Counted from the stretch's first letter, positions 9,429-18,705 are shown. The stretch is 64,000 nucleotides of DNA from Candidatus Thiobius zoothamnicola (GCA_030826945.1 JAPQLC010000012.1:1-64000), one strand, 5' to 3'. The notes: generated from the letters alone by a model not told the origin. Numbers and translations: made by a program.

Positions 9429-10111
9429 GCCGCAGCCAGTTTCTCGCGCATTTGACCGACAATGGTGTCATAACGATGAGGATCGTTAGCGTCGCCTTTA
9501 CCAAAGATACCGGAGCCGGAAACAAACGTATCCGCGCCAGCCGCCGCGATTTCGCCAATATTCTCCACTTTGACCCCACCATCAATTTCCAAACGGATAT
9601 CCCGGCCAGCCGCATCAATCATTTCGCGTACCTGTTTCAACTTGTCCAAGGCTGATGGAATAAAGCTTTGACCGCCGAAACCCGGATTGACGGACATCAA
9701 CAAGACCATGTCTATTTTGTCCATGACATAATCAAGATAAGACAAAGGCGTTGCTGGATTGAAAACCAAGCCCGCCTGGCAACCTTCGCTTTTAATCAAC
9801 TGCAAAGTACGATCGATATGTTCAGAGGCTTCTGGGTGGAATGTGATATAGCTCGCGCCCGCCGCTGCGAAATCACCGACAATCCGATCCACCGGGCTGA
9901 CCATCAAATGCACATCAATGGGTGCGGTAATGCCATATTGGCGCAGCGCTTCGCACACCAACGGGCCAATCGTCAGATTTGGCACATAATGATTATCCAT
10001 CACATCAAAATGGATCATATCCGTACCAGACGCCAGCACATTGGCGCATTCCTCACCGATTTTGGCGAAATCCGCCGCAAGAATCGAAGGCGCAATCATA
10101 AAATCAGCCAT
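9422..10111 (-). CDS. rpe: Ribulose-phosphate 3-epimerase
   Basis: The product is 229 residues from ATG 10111, with GAGGAG just upstream. A GTG six bases earlier is possible but less likely. It is a TIM-barrel enzyme with [15 protein letters not shown] at the N-terminus, metal-binding [12 protein letters not shown] and DVHLMV, and the phosphate-binding loops VNPGFGGQ and IDGGV. It interconverts ribulose 5-phosphate and xylulose 5-phosphate, feeding the Calvin cycle and the pentose phosphate pathway. It is first in an operon with gph. Confidence 0.95.
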   Translation of the reverse strand: MADFMIAPSILAADFAKIGEECANVLASGTDMIHFDVMDNHYVPNLTIGPLVCEALRQYGITAPIDVHLMVSPVDRIVGDFAAAGASYITFHPEASEHIDRTLQLIKSEGCQAGLVFNPATPLSYLDYVMDKIDMVLLMSVNPGFGGQSFIPSALDKLKQVREMIDAAGRDIRLEIDGGVKVENIGEIAAAGADTFVSGSGIFGKGDANDPHRYDTIVGQMREKLAAAC

Positions 10112-10413
10112 GCTCACTCCTCACCGGTAAAAACCGATGTCAAACGAAATAAATACCGGTGCTTCGCGCGAGTCATCTTCACCCTGACAAAGCACCGGAT
10201 TGAAAAATATGCTGCTTCCAATGGTGAATCAAGCCCCCATGTTTTCACCTTGACCGGACTTTTTGCGCCGGAAAAACATTGCGCCAACAGATAAAATCCG
10301 CGAAACATCCAAACCCGGCGATACATCAACGTGATGGAAACATTGCGCGCCACTGTACCGAAAAGACAACCATCTTGCAGCGGCGGATTGCTATACGCCG
10401 ATAAAGGAAGCCA
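10112..10413. other. Intergenic region between divergent rpe and rimI
   Basis: These 302 bases between divergent genes must carry both promoters. No clear gene is seen. CGGTGCTT near 10160 can pair with AAGCACCG near 10188, giving a weak hairpin of unknown meaning. Confidence 0.5.
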
Positions 10414-10884
10414 ATGAGTCAAGCCGCCCCAGACCCGATGACATCCCTGCGTAAAATGTGCGAGATTGATCTGCCGACAATCATCCGCAACGAACAGGCC
10501 GCTTATACACACCCTTGGAGCCAGCAAATTTTTCAAGATTGCCTGAAGGTCGGGTATTGCTGCCAAACGCTGGCGCTGAACGAGCAACCCATCGGACATG
10601 CCGTGCTGGCGCATGGCGCTAACCAAGCCGACCTGTTGAATTTATGCGTTGCGCCAGACTGGCAAGGCAACGGATTTGGCCGTTATCTGCTACGCCATAT
10701 GCTGCATCTCGCCCGTTCATTTCAGATCGACACCGTGTTTTTGGAAGTTCGCATCAGCAACCAACCGGCCATTAACCTCTATGAATCGGCTGGATTTTGT
10801 GAGACCGGCCAACGCCGGGGTTATTATCCTGATGGACCGAATGGCCGCGAAGACGCCTTGATACTGGCCAAGCCAATGGGATGA
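10414..10884 (+). CDS. rimI: Ribosomal protein S18 alanine N-acetyltransferase
   Basis: The product is 156 residues with AAAGGAAG before the ATG. It has the GNAT acetyltransferase fold: acetyl-CoA loop (VAPDWQGNGFGRYLL, near residues 76-90), then LEVRISNQPAINLYESAGF, which is the RimI signature, and RRGYYPDG near the end. RimI acetylates the N-terminal alanine of ribosomal protein S18. The gene is monocistronic here and convergent with rsmE. Confidence 0.88.
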   Translation: MSQAAPDPMTSLRKMCEIDLPTIIRNEQAAYTHPWSQQIFQDCLKVGYCCQTLALNEQPIGHAVLAHGANQADLLNLCVAPDWQGNGFGRYLLRHMLHLARSFQIDTVFLEVRISNQPAINLYESAGFCETGQRRGYYPDGPNGREDALILAKPMG

Positions 10885-10894
10885 GTCTTCACTG

Positions 10895-10940
10895 GATAGC
10901 GTTGTCATGCGCGCAAGCACAGCCGCTTGACAACGCTATC
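10895..10940. terminator. Long inverted repeat between convergent rimI and rsmE
   Basis: GATAGCGTTGTC (10895-10906) and GACAACGCTATC (10929-10940) are perfect 12-base arms around a 22-base spacer. The repeat sits between convergent genes and touches the rsmE stop codon. It is probably a bidirectional transcription stop or mRNA 3' end stabiliser. There is no strong T-run. Confidence 0.5.
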
Positions 10941-11671
10941 TAGCGGAAATCACCCCATAACATCTGCATTGACGCCAACGCCGCCAGCGGAGCGGTTTCC
11001 GTCCGCAGAATACGCGGCCCAAGCCGGACACCGGTCAAACCCTGCCGTATCGCCTGATCCCGCTCTTGCGGTGCCAATCCGCCTTCCGGACCGACCAACA
11101 AAGTCAACTCCCCTTCAAGGCGAGTCAACTGGCCTAACCCGGATTCGGCGCGATGATCCAACAAAATCCCTTGCCCAGAGAACCGGGTGACGAACTCCTC
11201 AAAAGACTGCATCGGATGTAATGCAGGCAAATAACTACGTCCGCACTGCTCACAAGCATGCTGGATAACACCCCGCCAGTGCGTCAGACGGGCCTGCCGC
11301 TTCTCACCTTTCAACCGTACCAAGGTGCGTTCAGTTAATAATGGGGTGATCCGCCCGACGCCCAGTTCAACCGACTTCTGAAGACTAAAATCCATACGCT
11401 CACCACGGGATACACCAATCGCCAAATGCACTTGAAGCTGGGCCGCAGGTTCTTTACGCAAAACCTGACCCACTTTCACGCGTACGCCATTTTTACGGCT
11501 GATCAACAATACCGCCGCCATATAATCCAGCCCACCGCCGTCGAACAACGTGATCCTATCACCCACTTGCAAACGCAATACCTGAATCACATGCCGGACG
11601 GCCTGATCACTTAATGTCACCTCAGTATGAGCATTCAGTCTTTCAGGGTGAAAAATGCGACGTTCACGCAC
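10940..11671 (-). CDS. rsmE: 16S rRNA m3U1498 methyltransferase RsmE
   Basis: The product is 243 residues. It has an N-terminal PUA-like domain starting RRIFHPERL, then a SPOUT methyltransferase domain with the trefoil-knot motifs LLVGPEGGLAPQE and RLGPRILRTETA, both diagnostic for RsmE. The enzyme methylates U1498 in the decoding region of 16S rRNA. It starts 2 bases after the stop of the upstream SWIM-domain gene, so they form an operon. Confidence 0.93.
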   Translation of the reverse strand: MRERRIFHPERLNAHTEVTLSDQAVRHVIQVLRLQVGDRITLFDGGGLDYMAAVLLISRKNGVRVKVGQVLRKEPAAQLQVHLAIGVSRGERMDFSLQKSVELGVGRITPLLTERTLVRLKGEKRQARLTHWRGVIQHACEQCGRSYLPALHPMQSFEEFVTRFSGQGILLDHRAESGLGQLTRLEGELTLLVGPEGGLAPQERDQAIRQGLTGVRLGPRILRTETAPLAALASMQMLWGDFR

Positions 11672-11673
11672 AG

Positions 11674-13428
11674 CTAATCCAACCCCGCTTTACTCAATTC
11701 ATCCCGTAGCGCAGGTAACTTGGCATGATTCCGCCGTATCGGGTCGATAGCTTGTCGCCAAGCATCTTTTTGCGACGTACGGTTCAGGATTTTCTTTACG
11801 CTTTTCAGATAGCGCGCTGCTGCCGCATAATTTTTGCGCCCACGTCGTTCAATCAATTGCTTCGCGCTTTGTAAATAATGCGCGACCGCCTGCTCCGGAC
11901 AATGCTGCTCAGTGGCTTGCGCAACCTCATCCCGAATGCCGCCAAGCCAAAAACCCGAGGCTTTTGTCCCAACCACATCCCAAGCCGATTGCCAGGCTTT
12001 CTCATATAAATGGATGCGCGCCAATACCTGAGTATCACGATTTGACGCTGCCAGACCGGATATCAGCTTGGCACGTAATATCTCCCATTCGCCCAGCTTG
12101 CCAGCCAGACGCTCCAATGTCTGATAACCAGGCAATGAAGGGCTGTCATTCCAGCAACGCTGATGCAACGTCATCGCCCCATGGATATTACCCGCCTGTT
12201 CTCGCTTTTCAGCCAACCAAAGCAACAAACGTTCATCCGTTATCTGTGCTGCCCGGGGCTCCACCATATTGGTCGCTTGTTTAAAATACCCGGCTTCTTC
12301 CAACCGTTGCGCAGCCTGCAACAAGCTGTAATCCGATGCATCCGTATCTTCCAACGTGATCCTTACCGCCTCATCAATTCGTCCCAGTTGGACGAACTGA
12401 CTAAACAGGTTGCGATGCAAACCCAACGAACGAGCCTGCGGCAAAAAATCGTCAAAGGCGGCATCATCAATCAATGGCAACAGTAAGCTTCCCCAACTTT
12501 CCCGCCGCCATTGACGAGAAAATTCGTTCAGTGCGTCTGTTTTCGTGAGTTCCTGCATAATCCACTCTCGCAGTTGCTGTTGCTCATCCGCATCGGTCAC
12601 GCTGAGCAGCACATCAGTGACCCCTTCCGCCGCGCCATAGCCCCCCATCTCATTGTCCCAACGCACCAGATTGAATAACGCGCGCATAACCCCCATGCGG
12701 GTTTCAGCATCATCGGCAAAAGCCGGCAAACAGTCGGCCAGCCGGTTCGCAGCGCGATTGATTTCACCAACGACCTCGCCTTCGTCATGCCCGACATATT
12801 CGTAGTTGGCTAATCCCTCCTCCAACACGAGCTGACAAATCATTTTGACGTTGAGCCAATCGCCCGTCTCTGCGAAAGGTTCCGCCATATCAAGAATTGA
12901 TGATAATTCAGCCGTCACCTCGAAACTGCCGCCCCATTCGTAAGCACCATCAAAAGCCAGGCGTAATTGCCGCCGGATGGGTTCAGGATCAAGCGTTTTT
13001 TGCGTTTTGATTCCAGGCAACGGTAACGCCAACAAGGCCTCCAAATCAGGTTCGCGCGCGATCATCGCTTTGATCAAGACCATTAATTCGCGCTTGTCAC
13101 GCTGCTGTAACAATTCATCCAGCGTTTGCGTGGTATGAAACCGTTCCGGATCCCGCATAAAAGTCAGCAACAAAGCAGCAATATGCTTACACCCTGATCC
13201 CACCGGACAAGAGCAGCCGGCATCTTGTATGCCCGCGCTATTCAATGTCACCCGTAGTTGATAAGGGTGCGACATAGAACCATGGCAACGTGCCTCTAAA
13301 CGCTCGCCCCGCCGCACCGGATTGATAACCAGACCTTGCTTGTAATAGTTCAACCCACGCTCATAATGAGCACCGGGGCACCAAGCTTGAATATCCTTTA
13401 CGGTCAATTCAGGTAAATTGCTCATCAT
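11674..13428 (-). CDS. SWIM zinc-finger protein with helical repeats
   Basis: The product is 584 residues. The SWIM zinc-binding motif (CSCPVGSGCKHIAALLL; pattern CxCxnCxH) lies near residues 75-91. The remainder is alpha-helical, probably TPR-like repeats, ending in a YAAAARYLKSVKKI segment. Similar SWIM-TPR proteins occur widely; some sit near SNF2 helicases, but none is here. The molecular role is unknown; SWIM domains bind DNA or protein. It forms a two-gene operon with rsmE. Confidence 0.75.
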   Translation of the reverse strand: MMSNLPELTVKDIQAWCPGAHYERGLNYYKQGLVINPVRRGERLEARCHGSMSHPYQLRVTLNSAGIQDAGCSCPVGSGCKHIAALLLTFMRDPERFHTTQTLDELLQQRDKRELMVLIKAMIAREPDLEALLALPLPGIKTQKTLDPEPIRRQLRLAFDGAYEWGGSFEVTAELSSILDMAEPFAETGDWLNVKMICQLVLEEGLANYEYVGHDEGEVVGEINRAANRLADCLPAFADDAETRMGVMRALFNLVRWDNEMGGYGAAEGVTDVLLSVTDADEQQQLREWIMQELTKTDALNEFSRQWRRESWGSLLLPLIDDAAFDDFLPQARSLGLHRNLFSQFVQLGRIDEAVRITLEDTDASDYSLLQAAQRLEEAGYFKQATNMVEPRAAQITDERLLLWLAEKREQAGNIHGAMTLHQRCWNDSPSLPGYQTLERLAGKLGEWEILRAKLISGLAASNRDTQVLARIHLYEKAWQSAWDVVGTKASGFWLGGIRDEVAQATEQHCPEQAVAHYLQSAKQLIERRGRKNYAAAARYLKSVKKILNRTSQKDAWRQAIDPIRRNHAKLPALRDELSKAGLD

Positions 13429-13475
13429 CGAAGATTCCAGTGGAAACTAAAATTTTTATCACCTGTCAGGCAATA

Positions 13476-13637
13476 GGGGCTGCTCTCAATTACCTGAACA
13501 AGCGAGATTGCATACTATTTTTCGTGCTGACAAGGCGCAATGAGGAAAGAATAGTGGCTCTATTGTGACGAATTGTAACGCAGTCAGCGCGGCAAAGAGC
13601 CGCAAGGTCGCTGTGAACGGTGATTGAAAACAGCCCC
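13476..13637. repeat. Hairpin element A (MITE-like)
   Basis: A 162-bp non-coding element has imperfect terminal inverted repeats of about 29 bases (GGGGCTGCTCTCAATTACC against GGGGCTGTTTTCAATCACC on the other strand). Inside are further nested inverted repeats running from GACAAGGCGCAATG to ATTGTAACGCAGTC. A structurally similar element lies at 28774-28880. No target-site duplication is evident. It fits a small mobile palindromic element; family unknown. Confidence 0.5.
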
Positions 13638-13699
13638 AGCCGTAAGCGCCCATTTTATCCAGAATCTGAGCGATTATTGCATTCCAGATGAACCATGCT

Positions 13700-13728
13700 T
13701 TGACAAGTCAAACCCACTCAAATATGAT
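13700..13728 (+). promoter_or_regulatory. Sigma-70 promoter of rpmH
   Basis: TTGACA (13700-13705), a 17-base spacer, and TATGAT (13723-13728) give a near-consensus housekeeping promoter. It lies 62 bases before the rpmH start, as expected for a strongly expressed ribosomal gene. Confidence 0.75.
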
Positions 13729-13790
13729 CCCTCGCTTTTCCATATGCCTTGATTGCGCCATGACTTCGGCGCAAAGCTCAGGAATTCATC

Positions 13791-13940
13791 ATGAAACGCA
13801 CTTTCCAACCCAGTAACTTAAAACGCGCCCGCACCCACGGCTTCCGCGCGCGTATGTCAACCATTGGTGGTCGCAAAATCATCAATGCACGCCGCGCCAA
13901 AGGGCGCAAACGTTTAACTCCGGCGGTTAATGTCAGATAG
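13791..13940 (+). CDS. rpmH: Ribosomal protein L34
   Basis: The product is 49 residues starting [18 protein letters not shown], a near-perfect L34 signature, with RGGRK-like and [10 protein letters not shown] segments. L34 is a small basic protein of the 50S subunit. It is a few residues longer than the usual 44-46 at the C-terminus (TPAVNVR). It is followed after 3 bases by rnpA, the classic rpmH-rnpA-yidC order, but dnaA is not upstream. Confidence 0.97.
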   Translation: MKRTFQPSNLKRARTHGFRARMSTIGGRKIINARRAKGRKRLTPAVNVR

Positions 13941-13943
13941 GCA

Positions 13944-14318
13944 TTGAACAAAGCCCTGTCGCAATCATTTCCGCGTGATTACCGACTGCTCAAAGAACTG
14001 GAATTCAAACGGGTATTTGCGCAACCCCGGAAGTCATCGGACGCTTGGTTCACCGTATTCGCCCGCGCATCGACAGCAGCAGATGGACCGGCCCGTCTTG
14101 GCTTGGCCATTGCGCGTAAACAACTCAAGCGCGCCGTGGATCGCAACCGCATCAAACGGTTGACCAGAGAATATTTCCGCTTGCATATCGCCCCCACCAT
14201 TTCAGGGATTGACTATGTCGTGATGGCACGCGCCAAAGCGAAAGAACAATCATGCAAGCGTCTGCGCTACTCACTCGACAAGCATTTCCAGAAACTCCAG
14301 CAACAGATGAGCGCATGA
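13944..14318 (+). CDS. rnpA: Ribonuclease P protein component
   Basis: The product is 124 residues. The only suitable start is TTG 13944, three bases after the rpmH stop. The core signature RNRIKRLTREYFR is present near residues 70-82, preceded by FKRVFAQPRK. RnpA is the protein cofactor of the RNA enzyme that matures tRNA 5' ends. The rare TTG start may limit output relative to L34. yidD, which usually follows, is missing: only 71 bases separate rnpA from yidC. Confidence 0.95.
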   Translation: MNKALSQSFPRDYRLLKELEFKRVFAQPRKSSDAWFTVFARASTAADGPARLGLAIARKQLKRAVDRNRIKRLTREYFRLHIAPTISGIDYVVMARAKAKEQSCKRLRYSLDKHFQKLQQQMSA

Positions 14319-14389
14319 CAGACGCCGATTGGCGGCTTACACTTGCGCACTGCATGACACTCCCCCACCAATCTCGATGAGCCTTCACC

Positions 14390-16051
14390 ATGGATAACGT
14401 ACGCCTGTTTTTGATTCTGGCCCTGGCCTTTATTTCCCTGTTACTGTGGGAAGCTTGGCAGAAGGATTACGTTATCCCGCAATCACGGCTAAGCAGTGAA
14501 TCAGCACAGCAAGATATCAAGCTCAATGCGGATGAGACCATGCCGGATGCGCCGCTTCACGCCAGCATTGATTCACCGGTGCTGACCACATCGCCTGTCG
14601 CTGACGATGCCCTGGATAACAATACCCAGTCCCGCTTGATTCGCGTGACCACCGACACGCTGGATTTACATATTGACACCCGAGGCGGCTCGGTCGTTGA
14701 CGCCAAACTGGTGCAATATCCAGTTTCCGTGGATACCCCAGACATTAAATTCCATCTGCTCAGTCAACGTCCCAGCAACTACTTCATCACGCAAAGCGGC
14801 TTATTAGGTGCCGATAAAAACCGCACTCCCACTCACCAAGCGATCTTCAAAGCGGCGAAATCGCATTATCAGATGGGCGAACATGACGACAATCTGATCG
14901 TTGAGCTGACTTGGCACTCAGAGGACGGCTTGGCGGTCACCAAGCGCTATACGTTCACCCGGGGAAAACATTCCATCCAATTGGAACACCAAGTCAACAA
15001 CCAATCCGAACAAACCTGGAAAGGCCGCGAATACCGTCAAATCCAACGTGGCGAACCGACGGAAAGCGGCAACTTTTTCATGTACACCTACACTGGCGGC
15101 GTGATTTACAGCCCTGAAGATAAATATCAAAAATACGATTTCGGCGATCTGGCGGATGGCGAACTGGATCGTGACGTCACCGATGGCTGGATTGCCATGA
15201 TTCAACACTATTTTCTCAGTGCATTCATTCCACCACGCGGTGAAAGCCAGCATTTTTATGGCAAGCAACTCATCACCGGACGCTCAGTCATTGGCGCTTA
15301 CACCGCCGCCCGAACCGTTGAATCTGGCGAACAAACCACTTTCGATGGCACCTTGTTCATCGGCCCCAAATTACGGATTGAACTGGAAAGCGTGGCAGAA
15401 GGCCTGGATTTAACGGTGGATTATGGTTGGCTGGCGATGATTGCCAAACCCATGCATTGGTTTCTGGAACAAATCAACAAATATGTCGGCAACTGGGGTT
15501 GGACCATCATCATCTTCACCATTCTGATTAAAATCCTCTTTTATAAACTGTCGGAAAGCAGCTACAAATCCATGGCGAATATGCGCAAAGTCGCACCACG
15601 CATGCAAGCACTTAAAGATCGTTATGGCGACGACAAGCAACGCATGCAACAAGCCATGATGGAAATGTACAAAAAAGAGAAAATCAACCCACTGGGCGGC
15701 TGCTTGCCCATGCTGGTACAAATGCCTTTCTTCATCGCACTATACTGGGTGCTGTTGGAAAGCGTTGAAATGCGCCAGGCGCCTTGGATACTGTGGATAA
15801 ACGACCTGTCAATCAAAGACCCTTACTTTATCCTGCCCGTGATCATGGGCGTCTCCATGTTCGTGCAACAAAAGCTCAACCCGCCTCCCACGGATCCCAT
15901 GCAAGCCAAAATCATGTTGTATTTACCCCTCGCCTTCAGCGTGATGTTCGCCTTCTTCCCAGCGGGTCTGGTACTTTACTGGGTCATCAATAACCTGCTC
16001 TCTATCGCGCAGCAATGGGTGATTACGCGGCGCGTTGAGCAATCCAGTTAG
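14390..16051 (+). CDS. yidC: Membrane protein insertase YidC
   Basis: The product is 553 residues, typical of gammaproteobacterial YidC. An N-terminal membrane anchor (LFLILALAFISLLLWEAW) precedes a large periplasmic beta-sandwich domain (about 60-340). Five hydrophobic segments follow in the C-terminal half, with the conserved GGCLPMLVQMPFFIALYWVL block. YidC inserts inner-membrane proteins with or without SecYEG. It is followed by a HEPN/MNT toxin-antitoxin pair and then mnmE, which normally follows directly. Confidence 0.97.
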   Translation: MDNVRLFLILALAFISLLLWEAWQKDYVIPQSRLSSESAQQDIKLNADETMPDAPLHASIDSPVLTTSPVADDALDNNTQSRLIRVTTDTLDLHIDTRGGSVVDAKLVQYPVSVDTPDIKFHLLSQRPSNYFITQSGLLGADKNRTPTHQAIFKAAKSHYQMGEHDDNLIVELTWHSEDGLAVTKRYTFTRGKHSIQLEHQVNNQSEQTWKGREYRQIQRGEPTESGNFFMYTYTGGVIYSPEDKYQKYDFGDLADGELDRDVTDGWIAMIQHYFLSAFIPPRGESQHFYGKQLITGRSVIGAYTAARTVESGEQTTFDGTLFIGPKLRIELESVAEGLDLTVDYGWLAMIAKPMHWFLEQINKYVGNWGWTIIIFTILIKILFYKLSESSYKSMANMRKVAPRMQALKDRYGDDKQRMQQAMMEMYKKEKINPLGGCLPMLVQMPFFIALYWVLLESVEMRQAPWILWINDLSIKDPYFILPVIMGVSMFVQQKLNPPPTDPMQAKIMLYLPLAFSVMFAFFPAGLVLYWVINNLLSIAQQWVITRRVEQSS

Positions 16052-16070
16052 CACACAAAGAGCTGTAACC

Positions 16071-16376
16071 GTGACCATACGCTTATCCGATGCTCAACAG
16101 GACGCGATAAAAACCTGTTTTGTGGATGTATTCGAGCATGGCGAGATTTATCTTTTTGGCAGCCGGGTCGATGAGACTCAAAAAGGCGGTGATATTGATT
16201 TGTATATTATCCCCGCCAAGCCGCAAGCATTGATGCAAAAGAAAATTCAGTTCCTGGCGAAGCTCAAACAAAAAATCGGGCAACAAAAAATTGATGTCGT
16301 GATGGATACCGGACAAAACCGGCTGATTGATAAAATCGCCAAACAATATGGGGTTTTGCTATGTCGCCAAACATAA
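16071..16376 (+). CDS. MNT-type nucleotidyltransferase antitoxin
   Basis: The product is 101 residues from GTG 16071. It has the minimal nucleotidyltransferase motif GSRVDETQKGGDIDLYI (GSxxxGxxxDhDh), with a further Asp in IDVVMD. MNT proteins paired with HEPN proteins neutralise them, in several cases by AMPylating the toxin. The gene overlaps the HEPN gene by 16 bases. It starts 19 bases after yidC, so the pair is inserted into the yidC-mnmE operon. A TTG start within the end of yidC is possible but has no good ribosome site. Confidence 0.8.
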   Translation: MTIRLSDAQQDAIKTCFVDVFEHGEIYLFGSRVDETQKGGDIDLYIIPAKPQALMQKKIQFLAKLKQKIGQQKIDVVMDTGQNRLIDKIAKQYGVLLCRQT

Positions 16377-16810
16377 AAGAACAACTGGCGGCCTGTGATG
16401 CAATTTTCTCCAATTGTGACCTGGACTACCAGCTACTAACAGAAACGGATATTGACCAGAGTTTTTTTGCCGACTATGGAAATACCCGGATAGTCAACAG
16501 CTTTTTATTTAATTTCAGTAAATTGCAAGACAAAATCGGCGCTAAATTATTGAAAAAAATCTTATATGAGCTAAAAGAAATTGACTCCCTAGCAATACCC
16601 ATGCTGGATGTGCTGAATTTATTGGAGAAGCTGGAGATTATTGATGACGCAACCGCCTGGGACGAACTCCGCGAAGTACGCAATGCAATCGCCCACGACT
16701 ATCCACTCAATGCGGCCGGGCGCATACAAACCATTCAACTCGCGCTAAAAAGCTACCCCACCTTGAAAAGCATCTACGCCCGCTTGAAAGCAAGAATCCC
16801 CGCAACTTGA
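16361..16810 (+). CDS. HEPN-domain ribonuclease toxin
   Basis: The product is 149 residues and all-helical. The HEPN catalytic pattern R-x4-H appears as RNAIAHDYP near residues 107-115. This places it with the HEPN partners of MNT antitoxins (type VII toxin-antitoxin). Such toxins cleave RNA, for example tRNA ends or mRNA. Its stop codon overlaps the TTG start of mnmE (TTGA), so mnmE translation depends on it or is coupled to it. Activity is not shown. Confidence 0.78.
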   Translation: MSPNIKEQLAACDAIFSNCDLDYQLLTETDIDQSFFADYGNTRIVNSFLFNFSKLQDKIGAKLLKKILYELKEIDSLAIPMLDVLNLLEKLEIIDDATAWDELREVRNAIAHDYPLNAAGRIQTIQLALKSYPTLKSIYARLKARIPAT

Positions 16811-18153
16811 TTGACCAAGACACCATCTGCGCCATCGCCACCCCGCCGGGACGCGGCGGCATTAGCATTGTACGTTTATCCGGGGCGATGGCCCACCAGA
16901 TTGGCCAAACCATCAGCCAGGTTGACCTGCAACCACGCCAAGCACATTTAGCGCGTTTTCATGACGAAAACGACATCATCATCGACGAAGGCGTGATCCT
17001 GTATTTTGCCGCGCCACGCTCCTTTACTGGCGAAGACATTATCGAACTGCAAGGCCATGGTGGCCCGGTCGTCATGGATATGCTGCTACAACGCTGCCTG
17101 CAACTGGGCGCTCGTCTCGCCAGAGCGGGTGAATTCAGTGAACGCGCTTACCTCAATGGCAAACTGGACTTAACCCAGGCCGAAGCCATTGCCGACCTGA
17201 TTGACAGTGAGACACAGGCAGCGGCACGCTTATCCATCCGCTCCTTGCAAGGTGAGTTTTCCCGCCGCATCCAACAACTGCTGGATAAACTGATTCAATT
17301 GCGCATGTACGTTGAAGCCGCGATTGACTTCCCGGAAGAAGAAATTGACTTTCTCAGTGACGGACACATCGAACAAGGCCTGGATAACCTGATTCAGGAA
17401 ATCACCGCATTACAACAAAGCGCGCACCATGGCCGGGTCATGCGCGAAGGCATGACTATCGTCATCGCCGGACGACCCAATGCGGGCAAATCCAGCCTGC
17501 TGAATGCGCTGACCCACAACGACAGCGCCATCGTCACCGACACCCCAGGCACCACACGGGACGCCTTACATGAACACATCCAGATTGATGGCATGCCTCT
17601 GCACCTCATCGACACAGCCGGACTACGCGCCAGCCAGGATCTTATAGAACAACTGGGTATCAAACGCACGCACGAAGCCATCCAGCAAGCGGACCGAATC
17701 CTTTGGGTATACGATGGCCGCCATCACCAATCCACCATTGACACTGAAGTTGACGCCATACCCACTGACGCACCAATCAGCTATATTCACAACAAAGCCG
17801 ACCTCAGCGGCGCGCCAATCCGCATTCAACAAGAAGCTGATCGAACAACCTTGTTCATCAGTGCAAAACAAAACCTGGGGCTTCACCTGCTCCGCGAACA
17901 CCTCAAACAATGCATGGGGCTTAACCCATCCACCGAAGGCGGCTTTATCGCCCGGCGACGCCACCTGAATGTCATAGAACGTACCTTAAACCATCTGTTA
18001 AATGGCCAAAAAGCCCTGATCAATGGTCTGGCAGGCGAACTATTGGCGGAAGACCTTCGCCAAGCGCAAATGACGCTGGCGGAAATCACTGGCGAATTTC
18101 ATGCCGATGACCTATTGGGTGAAATATTCGGGAATTTTTGTATTGGGAAATAA
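16807..18153 (+). CDS. mnmE: tRNA modification GTPase MnmE
   Basis: The product is 448 residues, starting at TTG 16807 because the conserved N-terminus (DTICAIATPPGRGGI) begins two residues later. The domain order is TrmE N-terminal tetrahydrofolate-binding domain, a helical domain, an inserted G domain (GRPNAGKSSLLNAL near 221; DTAGLR; NKAD), and the terminal FCIGK motif with its catalytic Cys. With MnmG it builds cmnm5U34 in tRNAs. It is coupled to the preceding HEPN gene. Confidence 0.96.
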   Translation: MIDQDTICAIATPPGRGGISIVRLSGAMAHQIGQTISQVDLQPRQAHLARFHDENDIIIDEGVILYFAAPRSFTGEDIIELQGHGGPVVMDMLLQRCLQLGARLARAGEFSERAYLNGKLDLTQAEAIADLIDSETQAAARLSIRSLQGEFSRRIQQLLDKLIQLRMYVEAAIDFPEEEIDFLSDGHIEQGLDNLIQEITALQQSAHHGRVMREGMTIVIAGRPNAGKSSLLNALTHNDSAIVTDTPGTTRDALHEHIQIDGMPLHLIDTAGLRASQDLIEQLGIKRTHEAIQQADRILWVYDGRHHQSTIDTEVDAIPTDAPISYIHNKADLSGAPIRIQQEADRTTLFISAKQNLGLHLLREHLKQCMGLNPSTEGGFIARRRHLNVIERTLNHLLNGQKALINGLAGELLAEDLRQAQMTLAEITGEFHADDLLGEIFGNFCIGK

Positions 18154-18273
18154 AAAGAAACCCCGTTTTTCCCAGCGAAGCAACGCTGACTCCATTGCTA
18201 TAATCCGAGCCAATCAAGTCAAACGTGCAGCCCCGTTTAACACCCAGTTAGGGAGCTCACAAGGTAATCTAGA

Positions 18274-18705
18274 ATGAGCGATGACAAACAGTTGGCCTTG
18301 ACAGATATCACCTTGGCAGTCATGAAACTGCTGGATGCCTGGGAGCTGAGCGTTAAGGAAATGCAAACGATTTTATGTTTGCCGACGAATTGCCGGGCGC
18401 GCGCTTTCCATAAATTCCGCGAAGGCGAAGAGACCTTCCCGGATGCCCCGGATACGTTGAGGCGCGCAGGCTATTTGCTCCGCATCGCCGATGCATTACG
18501 CACCACTTACCCGCTTAACCCGAAAATGAGCAGTCGTTGGATTAAACAGATGCATCGCCGCTTCGGACGCCGGACGCCATTGTCAATCATTCTGGAAGAC
18601 GGCGAAGGTGGCTTGGTTGCGGTATTGTCTGAGCTGGATTGCACTTTTTCCTGGGATTTGACCGGCTCAAAGCCAACAGGCTATCAACCCATCGACAGCC
18701 ACTGA
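18274..18705 (+). CDS. MbcA/ParS/Xre-type antitoxin-like protein
   Basis: The product is 143 residues. The N-terminal helices look like an Xre-type helix-turn-helix, with LSVKEMQTIL as the recognition region. The C-terminal half (RIADALRTTY ... WIKQMHRRFGRRTPLSIILEDG) matches the toxin-binding domain of MbcA/ParS antitoxins (DUF2384 style), which pair with RES-domain NAD-degrading toxins. No RES gene is adjacent. It is either a solitary regulator or the remains of a toxin-antitoxin module. Upstream, TATAAT at 18199-18204 could be the -10 box. Confidence 0.6.
   Translation: MSDDKQLALTDITLAVMKLLDAWELSVKEMQTILCLPTNCRARAFHKFREGEETFPDAPDTLRRAGYLLRIADALRTTYPLNPKMSSRWIKQMHRRFGRRTPLSIILEDGEGGLVAVLSELDCTFSWDLTGSKPTGYQPIDSH

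Noticed and set aside
9152..10294. Plus-strand ORFs over rpe and gph
   Set aside because: They are shadows of two well-identified minus-strand enzymes.
13641..13700. DnaA boxes / replication origin near rpmH
   Set aside because: Only one imperfect match (TTATCCAGA) is present and there is no dnaA or dnaN, so no origin is supported.
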